Shown here: in pieces, positions 1 through 6,157 of the stretch | How positions within the stretch are numbered: the first letter of the stretch is position 1 | Layout of the letters: each line of letters starts with the position of its first letter | Assembly (NCBI GenBank): GCA_016201685.1 | Contig: JACQCJ010000057.1 | Location: 1 to 6,794, forward strand | Reading direction: 5' to 3' | Origin: Candidatus Peregrinibacteria bacterium | GTDB lineage: Bacteria; Patescibacteriota; Gracilibacteria; Peribacterales; Peribacteraceae | DNA length: 6,794 nucleotides | The notes under the pieces: model-generated | The model's input: the letters and a program-made list of their open reading frames with translations, nothing else | The model's database searches: none | What the model was told of the DNA's origin: nothing | Made by a program: the position numbers and the translations under genes

Positions 1-117
1 AAAAATCTTCCAGGCCGTAGGAGTTGCGCCTCCGCCCAGCGTGATGCCGAATGGTAGATTTCCTGGTGCCACGCTCTGCGTCATGCCCTGATCGTTGGCT
101 TCAGGATGCCATCTCAT
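1..117 (-). CDS. N-terminal fragment of an unknown protein, cut by the window edge
   Basis: A minus-strand frame opens with ATG at 117-115 and stays open for 39 codons to the edge. The peptide begins MRWHPEANDQG and ends with a glycine-rich stretch (LGGGATPTAWKIF). There is no signal peptide or membrane segment in the visible part, and I do not recognise the family. The start is set by an in-frame TGA at 138-136, with no other usable start codon between. No Shine-Dalgarno motif precedes the ATG. Support comes from a sigma70-like promoter about 80 bases upstream (199-227) pointing at it. Only 117 bases are visible, and a plus-strand frame over the same bases is open for 29 codons, so this could still be chance. 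Confidence 0.4.
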   Translation of the reverse strand, partial: MRWHPEANDQGMTQSVAPGNLPFGITLGGGATPTAWKIF

Positions 118-198
118 TTTTACAACTGTAGAAGTTCAGTCTGACGTACAGAATATCAACGTTCACAAACAAAGAAAGGGATCTATGTTGGAAAATTA

Positions 199-227
199 TA
201 TATAAAGATTTTTATAATTATTGTCAA
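199..227 (-). promoter_or_regulatory. Sigma70-type promoter for the leftmost minus-strand gene
   Basis: Reading the minus strand, TTGACA (227-222, a perfect -35 match) is followed by a 17-base A/T-rich spacer and TATATA (204-199, four of six -10 positions). A perfect TATAAT also occurs at 200-195, but its 21-base spacing is too long. Transcription would start near 192 and run left into the ORF starting at 117. The promoter lies just after the 3' end of the tRNA gene, so it most likely serves the next gene rather than the tRNA. The region is A/T-rich overall, so part of the -10 match could be compositional. Confidence 0.5.
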
Positions 228-231
228 TGAA

Positions 232-308
232 TGGTGGGCGAGGGTGGAGTTGAACCACCGACCACAGGTTTATAAGTCCTGTGCTCTAACCAACTGAGCT
301 ACTCGCCC
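232..308 (-). tRNA. tRNA-Ile with anticodon UAU (reads AUA), CCA end encoded
   Basis: The minus strand folds as a complete cloverleaf. The acceptor stem pairs GGGCGAG (308-302) with CTCGCCC (242-236), the D stem pairs GCTC with GAGC, and the T arm is GGTGG, TTCAACT, CCACC. Discriminator A is followed by an encoded CCA (234-232). The anticodon loop reads CTTATAA, placing U at 33 and UAU at 34-36, which decodes AUA as isoleucine. The bases around the anticodon resemble the usual tRNA-Ile2, which carries a CAU anticodon that TilS converts to lysidine; here the wobble base is U instead. The anticodon stem (CAGGA with ACCTG) has an A-A mismatch at 31-39. AUA codons do occur nearby, for example in the endonuclease IV-like gene (residue 61) and gap (residue 330). 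Confidence 0.93.
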
Positions 309-337
309 ATTGTTTCGATACTATCATCACACCAACT

Positions 338-360
338 GCCTGCCCACCGAAGCCTGCCCA
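338..360. repeat. Short direct repeat upstream of the tRNA
   Basis: GCCTGCCCA occurs at 338-346 and again at 352-360, separated by CCGAA. The stretch 309-449 otherwise holds no gene I can support. The wording resembles dispersed C/G-rich repeats I associate with Patescibacteria genomes, but a 9-base repeat may be chance. Confidence 0.3.
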
Positions 361-449
361 AGTTCGAGCATGAGAAGCTGTATCTTCGTTGTGGAAACAT
401 CTGGAGCGCAGATAGGAACTACTTGCCCATGGTGCACGGCGTATGGCGC

Positions 450-689
450 TCAACCCTTCTTTCCCTGCACATCGCTGACCTCTGAAGCAATTCGTTCAAG
501 AACCTTCAAGACATCCTCCTTTGTCTCTGCTCCACTGTGCACGATTGCCGCTGCAATGCCATCGCAAACGGCGTCGGAATGTCCGCCGAGCTCAAGTCCC
601 TTGCTGTTTCCGAGGATTGTAGTGCTCTTCCACTGGCCGCGGATTGGGGGGGGTATCTCCTCGTCAGTGATGGTGATAACTTCTCGCAT
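450..689 (-). CDS. Small protein of unknown function (79 aa) downstream of cca
   Basis: The ORF starts with ATG at 689-687 and ends with TGA at 452-450. I do not recognise the family. The N-terminal part is acidic and extended (MREVITITDEEIPPP); residues 38-52 (SDAVCDGIAAAIVHS) and 56-72 (TKEDVLKVLERIASEVS) look like two amphipathic helices, and the tail is basic. There is no signal peptide or membrane segment. It lies 54 bases after the stop of cca on the same strand with no obvious terminator between, so the two are probably co-transcribed. No Shine-Dalgarno motif is present; the bases before the ATG are T/C-rich. The amino-acid composition favours this strand over the competing plus-strand frame, which runs on antisense into cca. 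Confidence 0.55.
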   Translation of the reverse strand: MREVITITDEEIPPPIRGQWKSTTILGNSKGLELGGHSDAVCDGIAAAIVHSGAETKEDVLKVLERIASEVSDVQGKKG

Positions 690-743
690 AGATCAGAATG
701 AATGGAGTTTACAGACCTCGCGTGTCAACGCAAGGCTTGTGTG

Positions 744-2108
744 TTATGTGCCTTTCAGTCGTTCGACGAACGCCCGCGCCTCCTTCTTCGTCGTGAGTTC
801 TCCTCGCAACTGCGCTTCATGGAGCATGGAGAGGATCTCCCCCACTCTCGCCCCCGATCCGATGCCGAGGATGCGCATGATCTCATCGCCCGAGAGGAGC
901 GGCTTCTGTGGACGTGGATGGGCGTCGAGGAAGTGCTGCTGATCATTCAAGATTCGGTCATAGAGTGAGTAATCGGCCGGGTCGGTTCCGGCTATATCCA
1001 GGTACATGAGCTTCACGAGATCGTTGAACCACGGGTGGAAGTACCAGTGTGCCTTGCGACTCTCCGGCATCTCCAGGAACGCCGTCATCATCATGTGGTG
1101 CGCGATCATCCAAGAGATTTTCTCGATGCGTTTCCTTGGATATTGCAGCCGACCGAGCGCCGCTTCCGCCTTCTGCGCCGAGACCTGCGCATGGTGATCG
1201 AAGCGGATGCGTTCCTTGAGGCTGAATGTTTCCGCCTTGCCGCAATCGTGGAAGAGGGCGGCGAGGCGGACATCGATGTCGTCGTCCTCACGGAAGCTGC
1301 GCAGGACCATCATCATGTGCTCCCACACGTCGCCCTCGTGGTGGAAGTCCGCGGGCTGCGGAATGCCTTTGCAGACGGAAAGCTCGGGCAAAAAATGCGC
1401 AAGCATCTCGAATTCGCGCAAATCCTCGAGTGCCCGGTCCGGATGCGGTCCCAGGAGCATCTTCTCCATTTCCTCTCGTTGTCGGGAACCGGAAAGGATC
1501 AACACTTTGTCTGCAAGTTCTTGGAGAGACCGGTACGTCTCCGGATGGTACTGGCCATTGAGCAAGGAGCGAAAGCGGACCGCTCTGGGCAACCGCAGCG
1601 CATCGTGGCGGATGCGCACGGTTGGATCGCCGATGAAGCGGATGAGTTTCTCCTGGAGATCCGCAGTCCCCTCGAACGGATCATACAGTTCGCGCGAGAT
1701 CGGATGCCAGTAGAGCGCGTTGATCGTGAAGTCGCGACGTTTGGCGTCTTGCTCCCGCGTGCCGAAGACGACCGATTCCGGATGCCGACCGTCCGACGCC
1801 GCATCATCCTCACGGAATGTCGTCACTTCGAAGGTATCTTTCCCCATGCGCACGCGCACGCTGCCATGCACGGCGCCCTCGGCAAGGTCCTGCGCGAAGA
1901 CATTCTCGATCTGCTCCGGGGTCGCACTCGTCGCGATGTCGATGTCCTTGGGAATCTCTTCCTGCAGCATCTGCCGCACTGCCCCTCCCACCCACCAAGC
2001 GTCGAATCCCGCATCCGTGAGCTTCTCGACGATGGAATAGGCATGTTCACCTCTCGGCGTTTCGAGAGTCCGGGCGATGATGGATTTGGAGAGAGGCATA
2101 CGTGGCAT
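744..2108 (-). CDS. cca: CCA tRNA nucleotidyltransferase with HD domain
   Basis: This 454-residue enzyme adds or repairs the 3' CCA end of tRNAs using CTP and ATP. It is a class II nucleotidyltransferase. The head domain shows VGGAVRQML (40-48), catalytic aspartates in DIDIAT (D55, D57), RRDFTINALY (124-133) and the nucleotide-selecting motif HDALR (168-172, usual form EDxxR). An HD phosphohydrolase domain follows, with H264 in WEHMMM and H287-D288 in LFHDCGK. The C-terminal part (407-454) resembles the usual tail of the CCA/HD family. Oddities are VRQ where VRD is usual, H168 for glutamate, and proline in LPRAVRF where LLRAVRF is common. The first ATG is at 2108; the ATG at 2099 (residue 4) is a real alternative, and neither has a Shine-Dalgarno. 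A poly(A) polymerase or A-adding role is possible from sequence alone. Confidence 0.93.
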   Translation of the reverse strand: MPRMPLSKSIIARTLETPRGEHAYSIVEKLTDAGFDAWWVGGAVRQMLQEEIPKDIDIATSATPEQIENVFAQDLAEGAVHGSVRVRMGKDTFEVTTFREDDAASDGRHPESVVFGTREQDAKRRDFTINALYWHPISRELYDPFEGTADLQEKLIRFIGDPTVRIRHDALRLPRAVRFRSLLNGQYHPETYRSLQELADKVLILSGSRQREEMEKMLLGPHPDRALEDLREFEMLAHFLPELSVCKGIPQPADFHHEGDVWEHMMMVLRSFREDDDIDVRLAALFHDCGKAETFSLKERIRFDHHAQVSAQKAEAALGRLQYPRKRIEKISWMIAHHMMMTAFLEMPESRKAHWYFHPWFNDLVKLMYLDIAGTDPADYSLYDRILNDQQHFLDAHPRPQKPLLSGDEIMRILGIGSGARVGEILSMLHEAQLRGELTTKKEARAFVERLKGT

Positions 2109-2110
2109 GG

Positions 2111-2181
2111 AGTATATGGTATGTCGTATGTGGTATGTCCGCGCGCAATACCATATACGATATACTGCATACCATATACTT
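2111..2181. repeat. Heptamer-built imperfect palindrome filling the divergent cca / endonuclease IV-like spacer
   Basis: From 2112 to 2181 the sequence divides into ten 7-base units. Four left units follow GTATRTS (2112-2139), then comes CGCGCGC (2140-2146), then five units that are roughly its reverse complement (2147-2181). The outer arms are perfect: AGTATATGGTATG (2111-2123) pairs with CATACCATATACT (2168-2180). The inner arms, TCGTATGTGGTAT (2124-2136) and ATACCATATACGA (2148-2160), differ at one base. The right arm has one extra 7-base unit (2161-2167), as if a single unit had been gained or lost. The element fills nearly the whole spacer between the two divergent start codons. Confidence 0.85.
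2175..2180 (+). promoter_or_regulatory. Possible -10 box for the endonuclease IV-like gene
   Basis: TATACT matches the -10 consensus at five of six positions and ends six bases before the ATG at 2187. Transcription would start at or beside the start codon and give a leaderless mRNA. A mirror-image TATACT lies on the minus strand at 2116-2111, facing cca. No clear -35 box exists on either side and TATACT-like strings are part of the repeat, so this is only suggestive. Confidence 0.35.
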
Positions 2182-2186
2182 TCTCT

Positions 2187-3011
2187 ATGCTACACTTCGC
2201 CATCGCTGGCTGCCCCCTCTCGACTCCCAAACCGGGCGGCACCGTGGAAGGACTCAAGCGCGCGCATGAGCTCGGCATCGAAGCGATGGAGATCGAGTGG
2301 GTGCAGAATGTCCCTTCCGATCCCAAGAGGATGGAGGAGATTCGCAGGACTGCGGAAGGACTGAAGATATCATTGACAGTTCACGCACCGTACTACGTCA
2401 ATCTCAATACTCCTGATCCCTCCAAGCTCGCTGCGAGCAAGGGGCGTGTTCTCAAAGCGCTCGCGATGAGCGAGATCGCCGGCGTGCGTTCCGTGTGCGT
2501 TCACGCCGCGTTCTATCTCGGTCTTCCTCCCGAGCAAGCGTATGACAATATTCGGCGTGCCGTTGCGGATATTCTCAAGCAGAAGAGCAAACTCTTTCCC
2601 TCCGTGAACCTCGCGCTCGAGACGATGGGAAAACCAAGCCAATTCGGAACGCTCGAGGAGGTCTTGCGTATCAGTAAGGAGTTCGACCTCTATCCCTGCA
2701 TCGATCCCGCGCACCTCCACGCTCGCACGAACGGCGCCGTCAATTCCGCCGCCGAGTGGAATGCGATGTTCGATCAGTACGCGGAATTCCTGGGGAAAGA
2801 TTCCCTCAAACACATGCACATGCACTTCTCCGGCATCGCGTACGGACCCAAGGGCGAGAAGCACCATTTGCCGCTGCGAGAGAGCGATGCGAAGTGGGAA
2901 GATTTTCTCAGGGTGCTCAAAAAAAGGAAGATCGAGGGGGTGGTGGTATGTGAGTCGCCGCTCCTGGAGGAGGATACGATGCTCATGCGTGATACGTATG
3001 CGTCATTGTGA
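2187..3011 (+). CDS. Endonuclease IV-like protein (AP endonuclease family 2, TIM barrel)
   Basis: This 274-residue protein has the pattern of the endonuclease IV (Nfo) family, which cuts DNA at abasic sites using a three-zinc cluster. Counterparts of the E. coli ligands are H66 (TVHAPYY), H106 (CVHAAFY), E145 (LALETMG), D173 and H176 (CIDPAHLHA), H211 (HMHFSG), H226 (GEKHH) and E256 (VVCESP). The E. coli DRH ligand loop appears here as EKH within YGPKGEKHHLPL (219-230), so one aspartate ligand looks replaced by E224. Length is close to E. coli Nfo (285). The related sugar isomerase branch of the fold is the main alternative, but the full ligand order favours Nfo. The ATG at 2187 is the natural start (MLHFAIAGCPL begins strand 1). 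There is no Shine-Dalgarno. It is divergent from cca and followed by gap on the same strand. Confidence 0.85.
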   Translation: MLHFAIAGCPLSTPKPGGTVEGLKRAHELGIEAMEIEWVQNVPSDPKRMEEIRRTAEGLKISLTVHAPYYVNLNTPDPSKLAASKGRVLKALAMSEIAGVRSVCVHAAFYLGLPPEQAYDNIRRAVADILKQKSKLFPSVNLALETMGKPSQFGTLEEVLRISKEFDLYPCIDPAHLHARTNGAVNSAAEWNAMFDQYAEFLGKDSLKHMHMHFSGIAYGPKGEKHHLPLRESDAKWEDFLRVLKKRKIEGVVVCESPLLEEDTMLMRDTYASL

Positions 3012-3025
3012 TGATGTTGACTCTT

Positions 3026-3053
3026 ACCAATAACCAGTAACCAATAACTAGAA
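3026..3053. repeat. Tandem 7-base repeat (ACCARTA) upstream of gap
   Basis: Three tandem units, ACCAATA (3026-3032), ACCAGTA (3033-3039) and ACCAATA (3040-3046), are followed by a degenerate fourth, ACTAGAA (3047-3053). The array starts 14 bases after the stop of the endonuclease IV-like gene and ends 48 bases before the gap start. It shares the 7-base period, but not the sequence, of the repeat at 2111-2181. The copy number is far too low and the unit too short for a CRISPR array. Confidence 0.7.
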
Positions 3054-3101
3054 ACTTTCGTCAGCGCTTGTACAGTGTCCGCAATCACTCCTCTCTTTTC
3101 T

Positions 3102-4106
3102 ATGAACCTCGCCATCAACGGATTCGGTCGCATCGGCCGACAGGTCTTGCGCATCATCCAGGAAAAGCATCCGGAGATCCGCGTGGTGCTCATCAACGAT
3201 CTCACGGACGGCGAGACGCTCGCCCACCTGTTCGAATTCGATTCGACGTACGGACACTACGACTGCGCCGCGAGCTTCAAGGATGGAGTTCTTAGAACCA
3301 AGAATGAGGAAATTCGGATCACGGCGAGCAAGGATCCGGCAACACTTCCGCACAAGGATCTCGCGGTTGATGTCGTCCTCGAATGCACGGGAAGATTCAC
3401 GAAGCGCGAAGAAGCGTCGATTCACATCAAGGCTGGCGCCAAGAAGGTCATTATTTCGGCTCCCTGCAAAGATAAAGCCGATGGAACGTTCTGTATGGGC
3501 GTCAACGAGCAGACGTATGATCCCAAAACCATGCACGTCGTGAGCAACGCATCGTGCACCACCAACTGCCTTGCGCCGATGGCAAAAGTCCTCAATGACA
3601 GCTTCGGTATCGTGTGCGGTCTCATGACAACCATCCACAGCTACACCAACGATCAAAACCTCCTCGACCTCCCGCACAAGGACCTGCGCCGCGCACGCGC
3701 CGCCGCGGTGAACATGGTCCCCACGAGCACCGGAGCCGCCAAAGCCATCGGTCTCGTGATCCCCGCCCTCGAAGGCAAGATGAACGGTGTTTCGATCCGC
3801 GTACCGACCCCCACCGGCAGCATCACCGATCTCACGGTCGTCACGCAGAAACCGACGAGCAAAGAAGACGTCAATGCTGCTTTCGAGAAAGCAGCGAACG
3901 GATCAATGAAGGGCATCTTGGGAGTGGAGCACCGCCCGCTCGTCCTCAAAGATTTCGTCGGCGACCCACGAAGCTCCATCATCGATGCCGAATTGACACA
4001 GGTCATTGGAGGCACCCTGATCAAAACTTTCTCCTGGTACGATAATGAATGGGGGTACTCGAATCGGCTGGTGGAGTTGGCGGAGTTTATAGGAGGAAAG
4101 CAATAG
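3102..4106 (+). CDS. gap: Glyceraldehyde-3-phosphate dehydrogenase, type I (NAD-dependent)
   Basis: This 334-residue glycolytic enzyme oxidises glyceraldehyde 3-phosphate to 1,3-bisphosphoglycerate with NAD. The N-terminal Rossmann motif is NGFGRIGR (6-13). The catalytic cysteine is C152 in SNASCTTNCLAP and the catalytic histidine is H179 in TTIHSYTNDQ. The phosphate-binding region PTSTGAAKAIG (207-217) and the terminal SWYDNEWGYSNR (311-322) are complete. D33 (INDLTD) and the LP pair at 190-191 fit NAD rather than NADP preference. An in-frame GTG at 3075 would add nine residues, but family members begin directly before the Rossmann strand, so ATG 3102 is chosen. There is no Shine-Dalgarno; the bases before the start are C/T-rich. 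The stop is TAG. It converges on dnaK. No pgk or tpi lies beside it. Confidence 0.98.
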   Translation: MNLAINGFGRIGRQVLRIIQEKHPEIRVVLINDLTDGETLAHLFEFDSTYGHYDCAASFKDGVLRTKNEEIRITASKDPATLPHKDLAVDVVLECTGRFTKREEASIHIKAGAKKVIISAPCKDKADGTFCMGVNEQTYDPKTMHVVSNASCTTNCLAPMAKVLNDSFGIVCGLMTTIHSYTNDQNLLDLPHKDLRRARAAAVNMVPTSTGAAKAIGLVIPALEGKMNGVSIRVPTPTGSITDLTVVTQKPTSKEDVNAAFEKAANGSMKGILGVEHRPLVLKDFVGDPRSSIIDAELTQVIGGTLIKTFSWYDNEWGYSNRLVELAEFIGGKQ

Positions 4107-4136
4107 AACCATTGTGAAAATCTTCGGGAACTGTCC

Positions 4137-4154
4137 GCGGGCAAGAATGCCCGC
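4137..4154. terminator. Hairpin between convergent gap and dnaK
   Basis: GCGGGCA (4137-4143) and TGCCCGC (4148-4154) form a perfect 7-base stem around the loop AGAA. It sits 30 bases after the gap stop and 52 bases after the dnaK stop, the natural place for a shared two-way terminator. Neither strand has a run of T after the stem, so it is not a classical intrinsic terminator and could instead be a dispersed palindromic repeat. Confidence 0.35.
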
Positions 4155-4206
4155 TCCTCAGGGGATAATTATTGTTTCGGGGAGATGAAGCTCTGCTGAA
4201 TGAAGA

Positions 4207-6135
4207 TCATTCCTTGTCTTTCTTCTCATCCACCACCTCCGCATCGACAGTCTTGTTTTCTTTCGAGTCACCACTCGCTTTTTCCGCGTTTTTCTTCTGC
4301 GCCTCCCCGTCGGCCGTAGCCTTGGCGGAGGCTGATTCATACACCATTTTCCCAATCTCCTGGGCCGCCAGACCCAGTTCCTCGGTTCCCTTCTTGATCG
4401 CCGCGCCATCGGCTGATTCGTTCTTCAGGAGGTCCTTGAGGGCGTTGATCTTCTCGTTCACGGACTTCTTGGTCGCATCGGGGATCTTCGCATCGTACTC
4501 GCGCATTTGCTTCTCGATACTGAAGATGAGGGCATCGGCCTGGTTGCGCGTTTCGATCAATTCCTTCTTCTTGCGGTCATCCTCGGCGTGCAGTTCGGCG
4601 TCCTTTCTCATCTTGTCGACTTCCTCCTTGCTGAGCCCTGTCGAGCCCTGGATCGTGATGTGCTGTTCCTTCCCTGTACCCTTGTCCTTGGCTTTCACGC
4701 TCAGGATGCCATTCGTGTCGAGATCGAACGTCACTTCAATCTGCGGCATGCCGCGCGGAGCGGCGAGAACACCATCGAGGATGAAGCGCCCGAGTGACTT
4801 GTTGTCCGCCGCCATCTCGCGCTCGCCCTGCACCACGTGGATCTCCACGGAGGTCTGATTGTCCGCAGCGGTGGAGAACACCTGGCTCTTGCTCGTGGGG
4901 ATTTTCGCGTTGCGCTCAATGATCTTGGTTGCGACGCCACCGAGCGTCTCGAGCCCCATCGAGAGCGGCGTCACGTCCACGAGCACAATGTCTTTGTCGA
5001 TATCGCCGCCGAGCACGCCCGCCTGAATGGCCGCGCCCACCGCCACGACTTCGTCGGGATTCACGCCCTTGTGCGGTTCCTTGCCGAAGAGCTCCTTGGC
5101 TTTCGCCACCACGGCCGGCATGCGCGTCATCCCGCCCACGAGGACCACTTCGTCGATGTCGCCCTTGGAAAGGTGCGCGTCCTGGAGCGCCGACTCGCAC
5201 GGTTTCACCGTCCGCTCGATCAAATGCCCGACGAGCGCCTCGAGCTTGGCCCGCGTGAGCTTCATCGTGAGATGCTTGGGACCGCTCGCGTCCGCGGTGA
5301 TGAACGGCAGGTTGATCTCCGTTTCCGTCGCCGAGGAGAGCTCGATCTTGGCCTTCTCCGCGGCTTCACGCAGTCGCTGCAACGCGATCTTGTCCTTGCT
5401 CAAATCGACCCCCTGATCCTTCTTGAATTCACTCAAAATCCACTCGATGATCACCTGGTCGAAGTCATCGCCGCCCAAGTGTGTGTCCCCGTTCGTCGCG
5501 ATCACTTCGAAGACCCCATCGCCCATCTCGAGCACCGAGACATCGAACGTGCCGCCGCCGAGGTCGTAGACGATGATCTTCTGATTTTTGCCTCCTTTCT
5601 CGAGCCCGTACGCGAGCGCCGCGGCCGTCGGTTCGTTGATGATGCGCACCACCTCCAGCCCCGCGATCTGCCCCGCTTCCTTCGTCGCCTGACGCTGCGA
5701 ATCGTCGAAGTACGCCGGCACGGTGATGACGGCTTTGGAGATGGTCGTTCCCAGGAACGCCTCCGCATCCTTCTTCAACTTCTGGAGCACCTTCGCGCTC
5801 ACTTCCTGCGGGAGCATCTCCTTCCCGTCCACAACGATCACCGCGCGCTGCTCCTTCCCCTCCTTTGCCTCGAAGGGCATGCGCTTGGCTTCTTCACCCA
5901 CTTCGGAGAACCGTCGCCCGATGAAGCGCTTGGCGGAGAAGATCGTGCGCTTGGGATTCGTCACGGCTTGGCGCTTGGCGGCCACGCCCACGAGGACTTC
6001 ATTGTCCTTGTACGCCACGACGGACGGCGTCGTGTTGTTGCCTTCCGCATTGGGGATCACCTGTGGCTCGCCGCCTTCGATGACCGCCATGCAGGAGTTT
6101 GTGGTGCCGAGGTCGATTCCGATGATCTTGGACAT
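4207..6135 (-). CDS. dnaK: Molecular chaperone DnaK (Hsp70)
   Basis: This 642-residue ATP-dependent chaperone folds and protects proteins with DnaJ and GrpE. The nucleotide-binding domain shows GIDLGTTNSC (6-15), VYDLGGGTFDVS (189-200, T196 matching the E. coli autophosphorylation threonine), INEPTAAALAYG (166-177) and VLVGGMTRMP (331-340). The interdomain linker is IVLVD (383-387). The beta substrate-binding domain runs to about 500, the helical lid to about 598, and a charged disordered tail ends TVDAEVVDEKKDKE. The tail contains ASAKATADGEA (602-612), encoded by a palindromic repeat. The start is ATG 6135 (MSKIIGIDLGTT); an upstream in-frame ATG at 6174 would begin around the predicted transcription start and is rejected. 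There is no Shine-Dalgarno. Control is predicted to be by HrcA through the CIRCE operator upstream. grpE, dnaJ and hrcA are not adjacent. Confidence 0.99.
   Translation of the reverse strand: MSKIIGIDLGTTNSCMAVIEGGEPQVIPNAEGNNTTPSVVAYKDNEVLVGVAAKRQAVTNPKRTIFSAKRFIGRRFSEVGEEAKRMPFEAKEGKEQRAVIVVDGKEMLPQEVSAKVLQKLKKDAEAFLGTTISKAVITVPAYFDDSQRQATKEAGQIAGLEVVRIINEPTAAALAYGLEKGGKNQKIIVYDLGGGTFDVSVLEMGDGVFEVIATNGDTHLGGDDFDQVIIEWILSEFKKDQGVDLSKDKIALQRLREAAEKAKIELSSATETEINLPFITADASGPKHLTMKLTRAKLEALVGHLIERTVKPCESALQDAHLSKGDIDEVVLVGGMTRMPAVVAKAKELFGKEPHKGVNPDEVVAVGAAIQAGVLGGDIDKDIVLVDVTPLSMGLETLGGVATKIIERNAKIPTSKSQVFSTAADNQTSVEIHVVQGEREMAADNKSLGRFILDGVLAAPRGMPQIEVTFDLDTNGILSVKAKDKGTGKEQHITIQGSTGLSKEEVDKMRKDAELHAEDDRKKKELIETRNQADALIFSIEKQMREYDAKIPDATKKSVNEKINALKDLLKNESADGAAIKKGTEELGLAAQEIGKMVYESASAKATADGEAQKKNAEKASGDSKENKTVDAEVVDEKKDKE
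4300..4332. repeat. Palindromic repeat embedded in the dnaK tail
   Basis: On the minus strand GCCTCC (4332-4327) and GGAGGC (4306-4301) pair around an inner GCC / GGC pair and the loop AAGGCTAC. The element is read in frame as ASAKATADGEA, residues 602-612 of DnaK, in the unstructured tail. From memory, near-identical DNA words (CCGCCAAGGCTACGG types) and the peptide SAKATAD recur across unrelated proteins in Patescibacteria genomes, which suggests a dispersed repeat. Within this window it is present once. Confidence 0.5.
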
Positions 6136-6157
6136 GTGAGGGAATGAAAAAGATGAA

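Noticed and set aside
310..942. 210-codon plus-strand frame with a TTG start
   Set aside because: It runs across the 79-residue ORF and the 3' end of cca on the opposite strand, and its Ser/Arg/Pro-rich composition is not protein-like.
1035..2186. Long in-frame upstream extension of the endonuclease IV-like gene (384 codons) on the plus strand
   Set aside because: It lies antisense to cca, whose protein has clear family motifs, and the family starts at MLHFAIAGCP. The open frame reflects the codon bias of cca.
2111..3053. CRISPR array suggested by repeated intergenic units
   Set aside because: Units are 7 bases, contiguous and without spacers, and no cas gene is present.
3075..3101. GTG start nine codons upstream of the gap ATG
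   Set aside because: GAPDH proteins begin immediately before the NGFGRIGR motif, and the extension is not conserved in the family.
744..6135. UGA recoded as glycine, as in Gracilibacteria
   Set aside because: TGA terminates dnaK, the endonuclease IV-like gene and the 79-residue ORF, and no conserved gene contains an internal TGA.
4837..6147. 436-codon plus-strand frame antisense to dnaK
   Set aside because: Rich in Arg, His and Asp with no recognisable motif; a typical shadow of a GC-rich highly conserved gene.
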